From the NCBI GenBank assembly GCA_964035795.1, contig OZ038320.1:20354589-20418588 (forward strand): DNA of 64,000 nt, given 5' to 3'. The position numbers and the translations under genes were made by a program. Of this stretch, positions 38,101-50,000 are shown piece after piece. Position 1 is the first letter of the stretch, and every line of letters begins with the position of its first letter. The DNA comes from Pterobdella sp. o SKG-2022 (lineage: Eukaryota > Annelida > Clitellata > Hirudinida > Piscicolidae). The notes under the pieces were generated by a model, which ran no database searches, was not told the origin of the DNA, and worked only from the letters and a program-made list of their open reading frames with translations.

Positions 38101-41071
38101 CTCGTCAATATTGACACTCCTTGCTTTTATCGTCTGTACTTCAGATCCATTGTGAAACCATTTGTATTCAATCGGCACTTTATTTAAGTTCCCATTATTT
38201 GAAGACTTTATATTATACGTATCAATTCTAACTGAAGTACTAAAGTTTTTTTCATAACCTACAATACAAGCTAGCATCATTACATCTCCAGTGTGGAGGC
38301 TTTGATCTTGGGGTTCTTGAATAAACTTTAATGGCTCTGTAAAATAAAATAAGCCAAGAAAAATTTAAAGTGAATATTCAATGAAAATTTGGGGAAGCTT
38401 TTGAAAGTTTTTAAATACAAATATTTTTAAAGCTATTTTTGTGTTTTAAAGTTTTTGAAACAAGTTCATTTTATCAAATAAACAATTTGTTTGCATGTGC
38501 CTTAGTTGTAACTCGATGCTGAATACTTCGTAATTTATTGAAAAGTGGGTCAATAGTTGCAGAAATATTTTAAAAACACCTTTTCTTTTAATCTATAAAA
38601 CTAAAAAGCAAAATGATGGAAAGGTAGATTAAAATCAAATCTTCAAATTCTTTAGAACTAACCATAAATAGTAAGTCTAGCGTATCTGCTGATAATAGAA
38701 ACATCGGGGTGAAGTTGATCTTTGTTGATTTTCGGATTTAAATGAAAGTCGTTGATATCATTCTTTTTTCTATAAAATAATCCATTATATTTCTCATCGT
38801 TGATGTTGTTTGAATGTTCATCGAATTTCATAGGCGTTTCTGAATAGTTTGCTTGCAATATTTCAGCAGCACACTGGTAAATTCCTTGATCGTACTCAGG
38901 ATTCACATTTCTTATCAACAGAGAACCATTTTCTAAAATTTGTCTGTTGAAATAAAAATATATAGCTGATAGATATTTGCATTTTATTTTTATTGACCCA
39001 ACCACTTTCCAAAGAGCTTCCCATGATTGAATGTATCATATAAAGTTAAGTCAGTGCCAAAAAAATGTTCAATAAGTCATTCCACAGTTAATAAATAAGA
39101 GAAAAGTTGTTTGAAAGACTATTCATTTGACTTTAGTCTAATTATTAAGCCTTAAAAGTGTTATCGCCTTGACTTTTCTCGCATGCTCTTTACTATTCCG
39201 TAACCAGGCACATATTTGTTTGATTACACTTAGTATACACTTTGAAGTTGAAAATACCTCAAAATTTGTGTTTGCTTAGATAAATTTGTTTGAAAAATCT
39301 GAAAGTGATTTATGTTGTTTGTTGGCTCACCTCAAATAGGCTTTTCATTTTTTAACTAGCCTCTGACCTTCATTGAAATAATTAGCTAATAATTACAAAA
39401 ATTTGGTTGCAACAAGTTGTTCATTAAGCTTTAGAACTTATATGCATATGTAATAATTTGAAGCAAGAATGTGTAGCTGTGGTTATGAATCTAATTCAGG
39501 TTTAGGAGTGTGGTAATTAATGACAACATAAAAATAAATGAAAAATGTGAAAATGATTTTGAGTGCTGAGGATAAATATTTATAAAAACTTAAATTGGAC
39601 GCACGATTTATAAGTTTGAGTTTCATGTATATTTTTAGGCACTTTTAATAGGGTTTTAAAAATTCTTATGCTTTATCAACGCGTGGTTGTTTGAAAATTT
39701 TATTTTTAATAATTAAAAAAGCCCTGAAAGATGTTTTATTATATATTAAATTTTTTGTCGATTTTTACAAACCAATAAATTTCAACAAAAATCAATTTAA
39801 AATCCAAAAAAATTTGTGACTAGTAAATATGTAAATATTTCGAATAAATAATTTAAAAAAATTAGATTTAAAAATTATTGAATTTAACGTAAAAGCAAAA
39901 TTGGAGGATTAATGGAGGCTCGCAGATAAATACTTAATAACTCCGGCCCATGCACCATTATAGACTTAGGACATTATTTAAAGCTTTCCAAATCTGTATT
40001 AACAACTATTTTTGATTAAGCAAAAGTGAGAATAAATTTTATAAATGTTTTTATATTCTTTAATAATGTGTTTTAAGAATTTTTCAAACTTCGCTATTAA
40101 TATAAAATGGGTAAGCTCAAATTTGAATATTTTTCATGCTGGAAAAAATAAATGAGCAAAAGTGAATTGACCTTCTATTATCTGGATCACTTCCAATCCT
40201 TTTTCCATCCTTGATCCAGTGAATGCTTGTGATGGGGTTTTTTTGGATGTGATTTTGAGCATGATGTATTTTATGCTCGTTATAGTTTTGGTTTGAGCCT
40301 ACTTGCCTTGTACGCCTGAATTTATAGGCTTTGGCATTATTGCTAGTTGCAAAGAAAAATTTGTTTTCTGATAAACTATGATTGAGACTTTGTGGATGAT
40401 AATTCGTTTTAAAAAACTCTTTCGTTTTCTTCAAATGTCGTTTAAGTGATTGAGAATTTAACTTTTTGTTCAATTCATCAAAATTGATTTCATCTTCGGT
40501 GAAGTCATTATTATAATCATTAAAACTATTAGCTGCATAATCGTCGATGCGATAGTCTAACGGGCCAGAATTGTATCCATGATTATAGTAATATCGATAT
40601 TCATTATAATCTATGACCTTTACTTGACAGTAAAATTCGACATTTTCACCTTTCAGCGCATAAATGTTGGAAGGCTCTTCAATAAAGTCCACAATTGATG
40701 TTCTAGAAGATGATGATGATGATGATGAAGATGATGTGATTAAGAGAGGTATCCAGGCGAGTAAAAATAGGCCTGCAAAATCAACACCAATTTAAAGTAT
40801 GATTTAAACTTGTCATATGGAAATAGATTTATTATGAGATGCACTGAAAGTATTTGCATAACATATTTTTTCAATTATAGTAATTTTCAATAATTTTAAA
40901 ATAGAAGAGTTAAGCAATTAACCCAGCATTTAAAAATACCGATAATGAAATGCATTTAAAATTTTTGATAAGATTTCAAAATAGATGAAAAAATTCAATT
41001 GAACATTTGAAAATATAAGTATTTTTTGGACTGCTTATTGAACGTTTCAACTGCATGAATAATGTACCCAT
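27440..41071 (-). CDS. DCC: DCC/neogenin/frazzled (UNC-40) netrin receptor, 25 coding exons
   Basis: Coding exons in order: 41068-41071, 40172-40772, 38663-38943, 37749-38336, 37513-37678, 36992-37125, 36393-36899, 36106-36256, 33331-33477, 32785-32896, 32415-32727, 32062-32109, 31713-31889, 31455-31565, 31167-31370, 30884-30967, 30033-30668, 29797-29904, 29452-29657, 28915-29111, 28444-28697, 28267-28344, 27793-28155, 27632-27663, 27440-27547. They sum to 5610 nt (1869 residues plus stop), against about 1450 in vertebrate DCC. Order: signal peptide, Ig1-4, FN3 1-6, transmembrane helix, cytoplasmic tail with P1 (KDLKPPDLWIH) and P3 (TSEMANLEGLMKDLSAIT) motifs. P1 and P3 together identify the family. 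Expected role: netrin-guided axon and cell migration. The extra length comes from low-complexity inserts. Least certain are the first exon, the 37513/37125 junction and the 29452 donor. Confidence 0.96.
29452..36256 (-). other. netrin receptor FN3-1 to FN3-6 exons
   Basis: Six fibronectin type III repeats are spread over 13 exons. Landmarks: FN1 LSLSWKPP and FNPIGYGPES; FN2 LRLSWQY and LLAFNDYYPNGY; FN3 PSQPPQN and VQGNGPWSQWY; FN4 VPGKPSHLSVQ, RGYILGYG, LKAFNNQGEGQP; FN5 IYLSWVD, an acidic insert, then LKPRVYYEF; FN6 IQLSWLPP and IRARNKAGYGPFS. The order and wording follow vertebrate DCC closely, especially FN4. In vertebrates FN4-FN6 carry the netrin contacts. The last donor is uncertain: 29463 looks stronger as a splice site, but 29452 is the one that keeps frame with the transmembrane exon. 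Confidence 0.9.
32181..32337. mobile_element. MITE-like foldback element in a netrin receptor intron
   Basis: A long palindrome is centred on TGATAA at 32265-32270. The inner 18 bp of each arm (CTAGCTTACATTATCAAG and its reverse complement) match exactly. Homology continues outward with small gaps through CAAAGTATTTATT and AAAGTAA blocks on both sides, giving arms of about 65-80 bp. The left arm has about 14 extra bases, themselves a small palindrome (CGAAGCTTTTCG). It lies in the intron between exons 32415-32727 and 32062-32109, has no coding capacity, and looks like a non-autonomous foldback or MITE copy. Confidence 0.75.
36393..40772 (-). other. netrin receptor Ig1-Ig4 exons, with large inserts
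   Basis: Ig1 (about residues 25-295): first Cys in VEFYCQV, about 130 inserted Asn/Tyr/His/Asp-rich residues, then HWIKDGKR, ENGSLLIRN and YQCAAEI. The Ser run near residue 20 is encoded by a TCA microsatellite. Ig2 (about 296-490): MLACIVGY, KWFHNGS, a strongly basic insert, then YKCVVENR. Ig3 (about 491-592): WLKDG and GLYTL, but both disulfide cysteines are missing. Ig4 (about 592-760): LTLNCIAN, WFKNGE, an Asn/Lys/Glu-rich insert, then YYQCIADN. Splice phases match at every junction except that the acceptor at 37125 is weak by eye. Confidence 0.9.
41068..41071 (-). other. proposed start codon of the netrin receptor, split from its signal peptide
   Basis: The exon ending at 40772 begins with two bases completing a codon, then LFLLAWIPLLITS and a run of serines, so a start lies upstream with one base left over. 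At 41071 an ATG followed by one G meets a GT donor (GGTACATT). Joining gives MGLFLLAWIPLLITS, a good signal peptide, and brings the total coding length to a multiple of three. It is the first in-frame ATG after an upstream TAA. A longer first exon further away remains possible. Confidence 0.5.
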
Positions 41072-44000
41072 CCTAGAATACGTGATGATCTTCCAATCAT
41101 TATCACAGAGTTCTCTAAGTTACATTCATCTTCAATGCTCAAAGTGGGCCAACAACAACAACACCGTCAAAATAATCATCAAGAACACAAAAACTATAAT
41201 GAATTACTTTTTTCAAAAAGAAACAATCTATTTTTTTTGAATTTATTTTTTATCTGTAAATAATTAAACATTTTACTAGTTGTGTGATTTTAAATGTTGC
41301 AATAAATACAATTTTTAAAATATATAATAGGGTATTTCAACAATTTCCATCCTTAAATAAACTCCTAACTCAACTAATTAATTTATTCTGAGCATAATTC
41401 TTTTTTCTTTTTAATTCCATGAATTATTTGAATATAAGCTTTAAAATTTTAAATAAATTCACTTTTCTTCTATTTTAATCAATATTTCTTTCACTGTACT
41501 TCGGTTGAATGTTTATCAGATTGTATTGAGATTATCAACATGTCGTAACTCAATGCTATCAAATCATATCCACTAAATAAACTGAGACTTCAAACTTTAA
41601 AAAGTCCACATTATCCAAATTACATTCAACAATGCTTCAAAAATCAACTTTAGACCCTTTTTCATAATTAAAAACTTTGCGGCTTCCATTCATTTAAAAA
41701 ACATTAAGATTGATCTGTTCCTCATGAAAGCATTCTTCAATTTTCAATTAAATTTCGATTAAGTTTAAAGGAATTTTTAAGATAAAAATGTAAAAAATTT
41801 TGGATTAGCCTTTTAATTAACTAGGTAGTTTTTGTGTTTCAATTTAAATTTTTCATGTTAATCTTGGTTATTAAAAAATCATTCACATAATTCCAATAAA
41901 TCATTGAACGCTTGTTTGTAATATAAAAAACAATCTAATTTAAGATAAAGATCAATTTTAAAAAATACCAATGATTGAATGTTAATAATACTATGGTATA
42001 CATCAAACCATAAAAATAAATCTAGATAAAATCAAAAGTTTGAATATATAACTAATTAAATAAGACTTCAATAATTTTGCAATACATTGCATATAATTTG
42101 GAAATTCCCATTTATTTAAATTCAATTTACATGTTCTATAGTGTACATGGTATCATTTGAAGTTCATAGCGTTTTATACGAGTTCAAATTTTTTCATTGA
42201 AATTTCTTTGTACGACAAAGTAGTGTCTACAACTCCATGTTTTTTTTGAAAAATTTAAACAAACCTTTGACATGAAGTATGAAAAATATTGTTTTGATAA
42301 CGATACCACAATTCGAAGGATCAAACGGTTATTTGAATTTTAAGAATAAAAACATGGGTTAGTTTGTTGAGCAGTCATTGATTCAAAACAAGTTTTTCAC
42401 GTTAATACACCATTTTTCTTCAATTTAATTCGATTTACTTTGAAGATAAAAGTACGGTTATCAATTCAATTAATTTTACTTTGAAAATATAATTTAATTC
42501 CGATAAAAACTTCATTGATAATTACTTAATTCTCTTTTTCGACTTTTGGTAAGTTTTAAAAAATGTTAACAAATATTTTTGAGATATCTATTGTAGATCA
42601 TTATAAAATTTTGATGTTTCAATTTAGATTAATAAAAGATCCCTAAAAAATAAAATAATAATGTAAAAACTTTAAAATTGGTTTGTATGTTATACATGTT
42701 TTTAGTCATGTTAGTCAAAACGTTCCAAGTTAGAGCTCTGCTATTTTTAACCATAAAGTTGAAATAAAAATATTATGACAAACGTAATATAATCTTCTAA
42801 CATTCAAAACTCAAATCAGTTTCACTCGCAGAATTTTTAATATTGTGGCGGAAAGCTTCAATCTAATTTTATTTAGACCCGAAACCTAAAAAATTAATAA
42901 AACTAAGTTTCTTCAAAAACACAATTTTTAAATTCTAACTTCTCAAATTTTACTTAAAAGTATGAAAATGAAAGCTACATTGCAAATACTTCAGAGTGAA
43001 GCATAATGCTGGCAAGCAATGGAAGACAAAACGCTTGGCTGGTGAAGCATCCTTGTGTGCCTTCGAGGCAGTCTCTAATGAGAACTCAAACTACCGCTAC
43101 CTTTCATTTAAAACTTTTCAAAGTGTATATTTCTGTTAAATTTAGTTAAAGGTTCAAAAAATTTAGCCATTAAACAAAAGGTTTTGACATCAAAACCAGT
43201 AGTCTTATATAAACCACCCGTCAAATTTATCTTTCTATGTTTTATTGTATGTTTCCATACACGTGCGTTTTTGAAAAAGAAAACAAAATACAGTTATGTT
43301 TTTTTTTTATTTTGGCAGTTTATAATACTTTTATCTTCGGAAAAAATTAATTTTTTTGATCATTGGTGTGTGGTAGGCATTTTGATATTATAATGATCTT
43401 TCACGTAGTGTTTAAGCCTCATAACATTTTGATTTGTATTTATCATCTTCCTGATTCTATTTTTATCATTCAAAAAAACCCCGTTCTAGTTATTAAGATG
43501 ACATTTAATATGTTTAAAACATACATATGAATATGATTTTGTAATGTATACAATCAACCAAGCGATTATGTAAGTGAATACGTTATGACATCTTCCACTA
43601 TTTATTTTACTAAAACAAAATTCTCGCAAAAAAAAAGAGTTAATCAAAAGATATTTAAAATTGTATACAGTCTTGCATAGAATTTAATGCATATTTGCAT
43701 ATTGAAAAGCCCGCCAAGACATACGTATGGGGGAGCAGCATGTTTTGAAGAAGTTATAACTTGAAATAAGATAGTTGAAAACAAATTTTCTTATTTTACA
43801 TTTCATTTATTGAGAATAGTTCATTTGACCTTTTTCATCAAAAGTGTGGAGGCAAACTGAACAAGTTTTGACTTATAAATTGGGGTTTTCATCAAAAAGT
43901 AATTCGCATTCCTGCAACCACCAACTTACAAATCATCTTTAGAGTTTCATTACAATGCCAAACTTTTTTTCCAACTTAATAAAAGGAATAGAGACTTGGG

Positions 44001-47000
44001 GTTTTTAGTTTAAGTTTCATTTTATTCGGCTTGAACAATTTCAATTTCATTTATTTTTAAATGTTATTACTTTCATAGTGAAAATTTCCAATGCTTTATG
44101 AATTGAAATCAATGACTTTCATTAAAGTATAAGAAAGAAGTTATAAAAAACATGGGTATTTCTTACAAAGGTAACTGGAAAAATTTCTCAAAGAGTATGA
44201 AGAAAAGGTATGTAGAGAAAATTGATAGATGATGACAGATAGGTGAGTATTTTGATAGAATTGAAAGATTTAAAAAGAATAATTTTAAGTTGATTGGAAA
44301 AAATTTTTTAAGTTGAAAATATTTTGAATTTATGAGCAGCCATTTCGATTAGTTTTGCCTACATATAATCCTAAAGTTTGTTGAAGAAATAATTGAAATA
44401 AAAATTTTTTTCAACATTCAGCTTTGAAATTGAAAATATTCATTGAGAACTAACTTCATAAACAATAAAAAAATAAGCAGAAAATAATATTAAAGAAAAT
44501 TTTTTAGAAATTCAAAATGTTATCTATGTAAATAAAATATGTTTTTATAGAAATTTTAACAATTTTTTAAGGCTTCATTATCATCTTGCCCTGAGAAGTT
44601 TATTATTCAGTGATGGTCATGGAGATATTCAGAGAAATAACATTGATGTAAGGAATTTGAAAAACTTGGAAAAAATAGCATTAAATATTGAAAACTCTTT
44701 TAATATTCTTTTGATTATTTTTATTTGGTTCAATTAAAATAGATTTTCGTACGTATTAATAGTGAAGGTGAGATGAAAAATCAAACTAGGGTATTATAAA
44801 CACTTAATGGAATATAATCATATGTAATAGCAAAACTAGAAAAAGTTTTTTAAAAATAATTTTCAAACTATTATCTCATTTAATGAAAGGAACTATTAGA
44901 AACTTATAAAATTTATTTGAGTAAATAAAATCTCACATCTGTTTCATAGAATCATGTTAATAAAAAACACAATACATCAATAAAACTAGTCTTTGAGCAT
45001 CTTTGTTCTCAGATAAACTATTTGGACTAAGCGCTTCTGAAAGGGAATCAGCTTTCATTCTGGTTACAAAATATTATCTTAAATTTTTACATTAAATACA
45101 ACTACATTTGATATTTTAGGGTGAGAAAGTGTAACTATAGTTTTAATTTGAAGATATAAGAATTAAATTGATAAAAAGTAAACTGGACATCACAAACCAC
45201 TACTAAAACAAATATTTACTTAATCTGACCACCTGAATATACAAACATTTGATAGCCTCATGATATTAAACTTTTTTCCTTTCGAAATTTTTGACAAAAA
45301 TATTTATATTACTTTCAATCAAAAAAGATAGTTTTATTAAAACTTGAAATAAATAATTCAGCATCTTTGTGGATAATTTCTTCAACAATTGAATAGGAAG
45401 TAAAAAAATGAAATTGATTTTAATTGATCATTAGACTTCAATGCAAAATGCCCCATCAATTATTCACTAAGTGATTGACTGTTGTAAAAAAAATGGAAAT
45501 GCGGAAATAGAAAAATCCATGTAAACTAGTTTTTTGAAAAAATATCATGAAAGTTGAGTTAAAATGATTTAAAAAAGCAATAAATGTTAAAAGAATGAGA
45601 GATTATAAGCAGAGAAATGTTTAGAAAAGTGCGAAAGCCAGCCAACAAAGTGCTTGATGTATTGAAGGGAATTTATAAGAAGGTCAAGAGAGAAATCATT
45701 AAAACAAATCACATCAAATTATTTTGAAAATAAATTTTTTTCTTTGTGAATTACCACATGACAATACTTTTTGAGCTAAATTCAAAAGTCGTGTGTGTCT
45801 GGCGTTAGATGATACTCTCGTCTAATTTTTTTGTTTCGATTATGAGTTGGATTATTTTTGTTTTAACAAAATGAACTGTCAAATTCCTCTTATGCTACTA
45901 AAAAGTATTTAAATAATTTTTTCATATGAGTTTTAAAAATCAAATAATAAATGGGTTTTTAAAATCTTCTTTTGAAAATTTCTTTTTAAAAATTTTTAAG
46001 GAATTTTGTATTAATGATTCAGTTCATAAAAGTTCCATTTGATTTCGTATTTTTATAAAAGATATTTCATTTGATTTATCAATTCAAAAACTAGATAAAA
46101 ATTTCATTATTTTTTATTTATGAAACTCATCAAAATAATACCAAACACAAGCCATGTATCTTAACTCTAGTTGGAGAAAGGTATGATAACACGCTGTAAA
46201 CTTTGTGCTTTTTACTTAATTGAAACTTAACAAATTTCAAACTATAAAATAAAAGTCCAAAAAAGACGTTTTATATATAGTTTCATTGTCATGGCAAAAA
46301 TAATAAAAAATATAATTTTGTAGTCAATAACATTAAAGTTGAATAAAAACCTTTTAACTTTAGTTTAATACTTTAGTAGACTCTGTTGTAAAAAAGTTTT
46401 TAAAAATGAAGCATGATTCAAAAAAATGTCGAAAAAATTGTTCTCCAAAATAATATTAAAACACAAAAATAATTTTGATTAAAATAATATTTCTTCAATA
46501 AGAGTAATGAAAAATGTTAAAATTGCATCCGACTCAAACCCCATAGTAATTCAGTATTTAGTGTTATCTCATGAAGATTAGTTTTTTGAACATTTTCCTA
46601 AATTTAATCCTAGTTGAGATTCCTTCAATTATACATTTAAAAGTTGAGACTTCTATCTTTAAAAGTGACTTAACAAATTTAATTAAAATTTCAAGATAGG
46701 TTTTAAAGCTGTAGACAAATGAAATTGAAAATTTAACTTATTCTTTCCGACTAATTTTCAAAAATTTATTGCTTTTTATTAGCATAAAATTAATTTATTT
46801 TCCATTAACCCAAATTTCGTAATGAGAACCATTAATTGTTCTTATTGCTGCTATACCCTGTGGTATTATAAACATCGCCCAGTATTTGAGCTGCATATTG
46901 CTGTGCAAATTCTCTTAAAAAAATAAATAGCATGAAATTTTATAGCTCAAAATCACTTTTCTTTAAAATGAAAACTAGAGGACTAAGTGAAGCGATTAAG

Positions 47001-50000
47001 ACATGAGAAAGAACAGGAGAGTTGATGCTTATTATCTTGTCACATCTGGGTGGTGGCCCGCGTAACATCTTTTATGCGCAGTTTTATTGAAATGGTAATT
47101 TTTTAGGAGTTTTTCGGAGATTTATGTTATTTTTACATTCACCAAACATGGTTCTGTTATGAAAATCATTTTTAAAAATTGAAAATGTATTTTATTTTGT
47201 AGAAAAGTTAATTTAACAACTAAATGCTTTATAAAATATTCAAAAGTTTAATTTTTTTAACTAAAAAAGAAAAAAAAAATATATAAAGAGCTATGAGTAA
47301 TCCATCAATTACCCTGTATGACGCATTAGGGCTAACTATTTGAGCTGTCATCAAAGCTCCTCTTTGTTCTTTATGCTTACTTCTGTGCGCTTATATCTTC
47401 AAAGCTTTTATATCACAGTTAATTTTTGATAGCTTACCTTATATAAATTTATTTGGGCAATTTGTTTTCATTGAATTTATAGACGAGTATGTCCCAAAAG
47501 TTTATATTAGTTAGAGGGATATAAAATCAATTGAGGTTTTTTATTAAAGATTATCAAAATATTTGATTATGATCAATTAATTGATATACAAATCATATCG
47601 CTTTTTATCTTTAGAATGGAAAAGAGTCAAAAGCTTGTTTTATATTAGTTTTTTTTAGGTTATTTCTTTAATAGAACTCCTAAATTCATAAAAATGTTTC
47701 ATAGAAAATTCATAATTTAAAACTTTTACGGTTAGTGATATAAATAATATAAAAAATAATTTTTCAGCAGAAAATTGATATGCGGGTTAAAAAACGAAAA
47801 TTTAATGGAAATTTCGTGAAAAACATGCAAAAAAATTGGGGATATGCTTAAAATATACATTATTTGGCCAAGAACAAAACCGATCCAAACGATCTAATAC
47901 ATTTTATACGTTCAATCAAAGTTTTTTTTTAAATATTTAACGCTTTTAAATTCATATAACAGTGCTTTTTTAGTTTAATAGTTTTAAAACTATGAAGCAA
48001 TTATAAGCGAAGATCGGGCTAGTTTCAATGGAAAATACTACATTGCACAAATAATCTTGGTAATTATATCTTTTCATTCAGTTAACTGTCAAACAAGCCA
48101 CAGTTGAAGAATTCCAACACTCTTGATACAATGAGGGGACTTAGTGTCAGTTATTTTCAATCGTATCCTCAAGTGTCGGCACTGCTAATTGCCTATTCAA
48201 CTTTTATTGTCCCCTTATATATACTTATTAGCTCAACGCATATTTAGTTACCCATAATCTTTAAAAATTTATCGAAGATCTATCAAAAATGTTCAAAAAA
48301 GAAGTTTCAAAAATTGTCAATACTGCAAAAAAATTCTTTTAATAATGTTCGATTCTTTATACAGTAATCTTTTCAATTTTGTTCTTCAAGGCAGATGCCT
48401 CTAATACGCGCTTTATGACGCCAGATTGTAGTGCTATTAAAGAAAAAAGGAATATATTAGATTAATAGCCTCACAATTTTAGATTAATTCCGGTAGAATT
48501 ATTTCTATTATTTTTATTTTCAAACTTTAAATAAGATATAGAATGCTATCATTAGAGTAATATTGATAATCCGATTCTTAATTAAATGGGAAAAATTATA
48601 GGCTAACTTAGATATTACTTTGAGAACAATCGCTGTAATTAAAAATTTTCCGCTTGTAGTAAAAAAAAAATATAAATTTTGTTTTTTTAGCGTTTCAATT
48701 TAATGTCATATACCTTGTTACTTGGGAAAAGTTGAATTTAAATAAAGTATTGAGGTCTATAAAAAGGTGTGCTCCGATAATACTTTAACAAAACTTAAAT
48801 TTCAAAGCTTCAAAATAAATCAGAAAATATTTTAGCAATTGTTTCTCTATATTAATGAAAATTTCTTGAATAAAAACTCTATAGAAGAAACTAATTTTTC
48901 ACTTAAATGAGTATGGATAAACAGCATGCAATGGAATACCAGTGTTCTTTAGCACTCGTCCCACATCAATTGTTATTGCAACTTTTGATTTATCACCCCA
49001 TTACCATCATTATTCTACTTTTTACTACATTCATTGACAAAACCATATCATCATATTCAATAACATCATTTTCATTTGTTTTTCTTTAATTAAAATTTAT
49101 TTAAAAACTGTGTTAGTTTTGAAACCATTACGTCTATCATTTGGACTTTGCTTCTTAAGTAATGTAACTTGTTGCACTACTCTGCAAAAAACACATAACT
49201 TTTAACAAAATAATTTTGACAGTTCCACTGATAGATCTTTTCATAAAACCTACATTTTAAATCTATTGTTTTCTTATTCTTCTTCGCTGCCTCCATAACA
49301 CCAAATCGCTTCTTTTATCTCAATCAGACAAAGTCTCAATAATGATAGTTTTCTAGTTCAACTACATAACTTTTGGTATATTTTCACAATCATCGTCATC
49401 ATCTCTTCATTTTATCGCCATTAATTTTGTTTCTCTAGACGCCCAAATTAACATTAAAAAGCCATTTATTACACTTCAATATTTTCACGGAGAATTGGTA
49501 CAGGTAATTTTTTATAATAAAAATTTTCAGTTTTTTTAAATTAAAAAATAAATGTATTTATTATGCATGTAACCATGAAATTCTTAAACATGAATTTATA
49601 TATTTAAATTTTATTTATTGATAGCCAACGTACAATTTTTTAGTTAATTTTTGAATGTGTTGTTAAAATTTATAGAAACTTTTATAAACTTGTTTTTTAA
49701 ATATAGCTTGTTGACTTCATTTTTGCTCGTGGTGTGAAGTACAACACCGCTTCCACTTCTCAAGTACGTCTCAACTGTTGCAATTTTGTAAATTTCTCTC
49801 AAGTTTTTCTATTAAAAATTTCTATTCGCTGTTGTGAATTTATTATTTCTTGAATGGTTTAAAAGTTTTCAAGATATATCTTATTTTTTTGTTCAATTTT
49901 AAGATTAAATTTTAAATGTTTGAAGTTTTTTTAAACAACGTGGTAAACATGAAAACTGGCTTAAAACAACTTATTACTCATTCATATCTCAAAATAAGTT

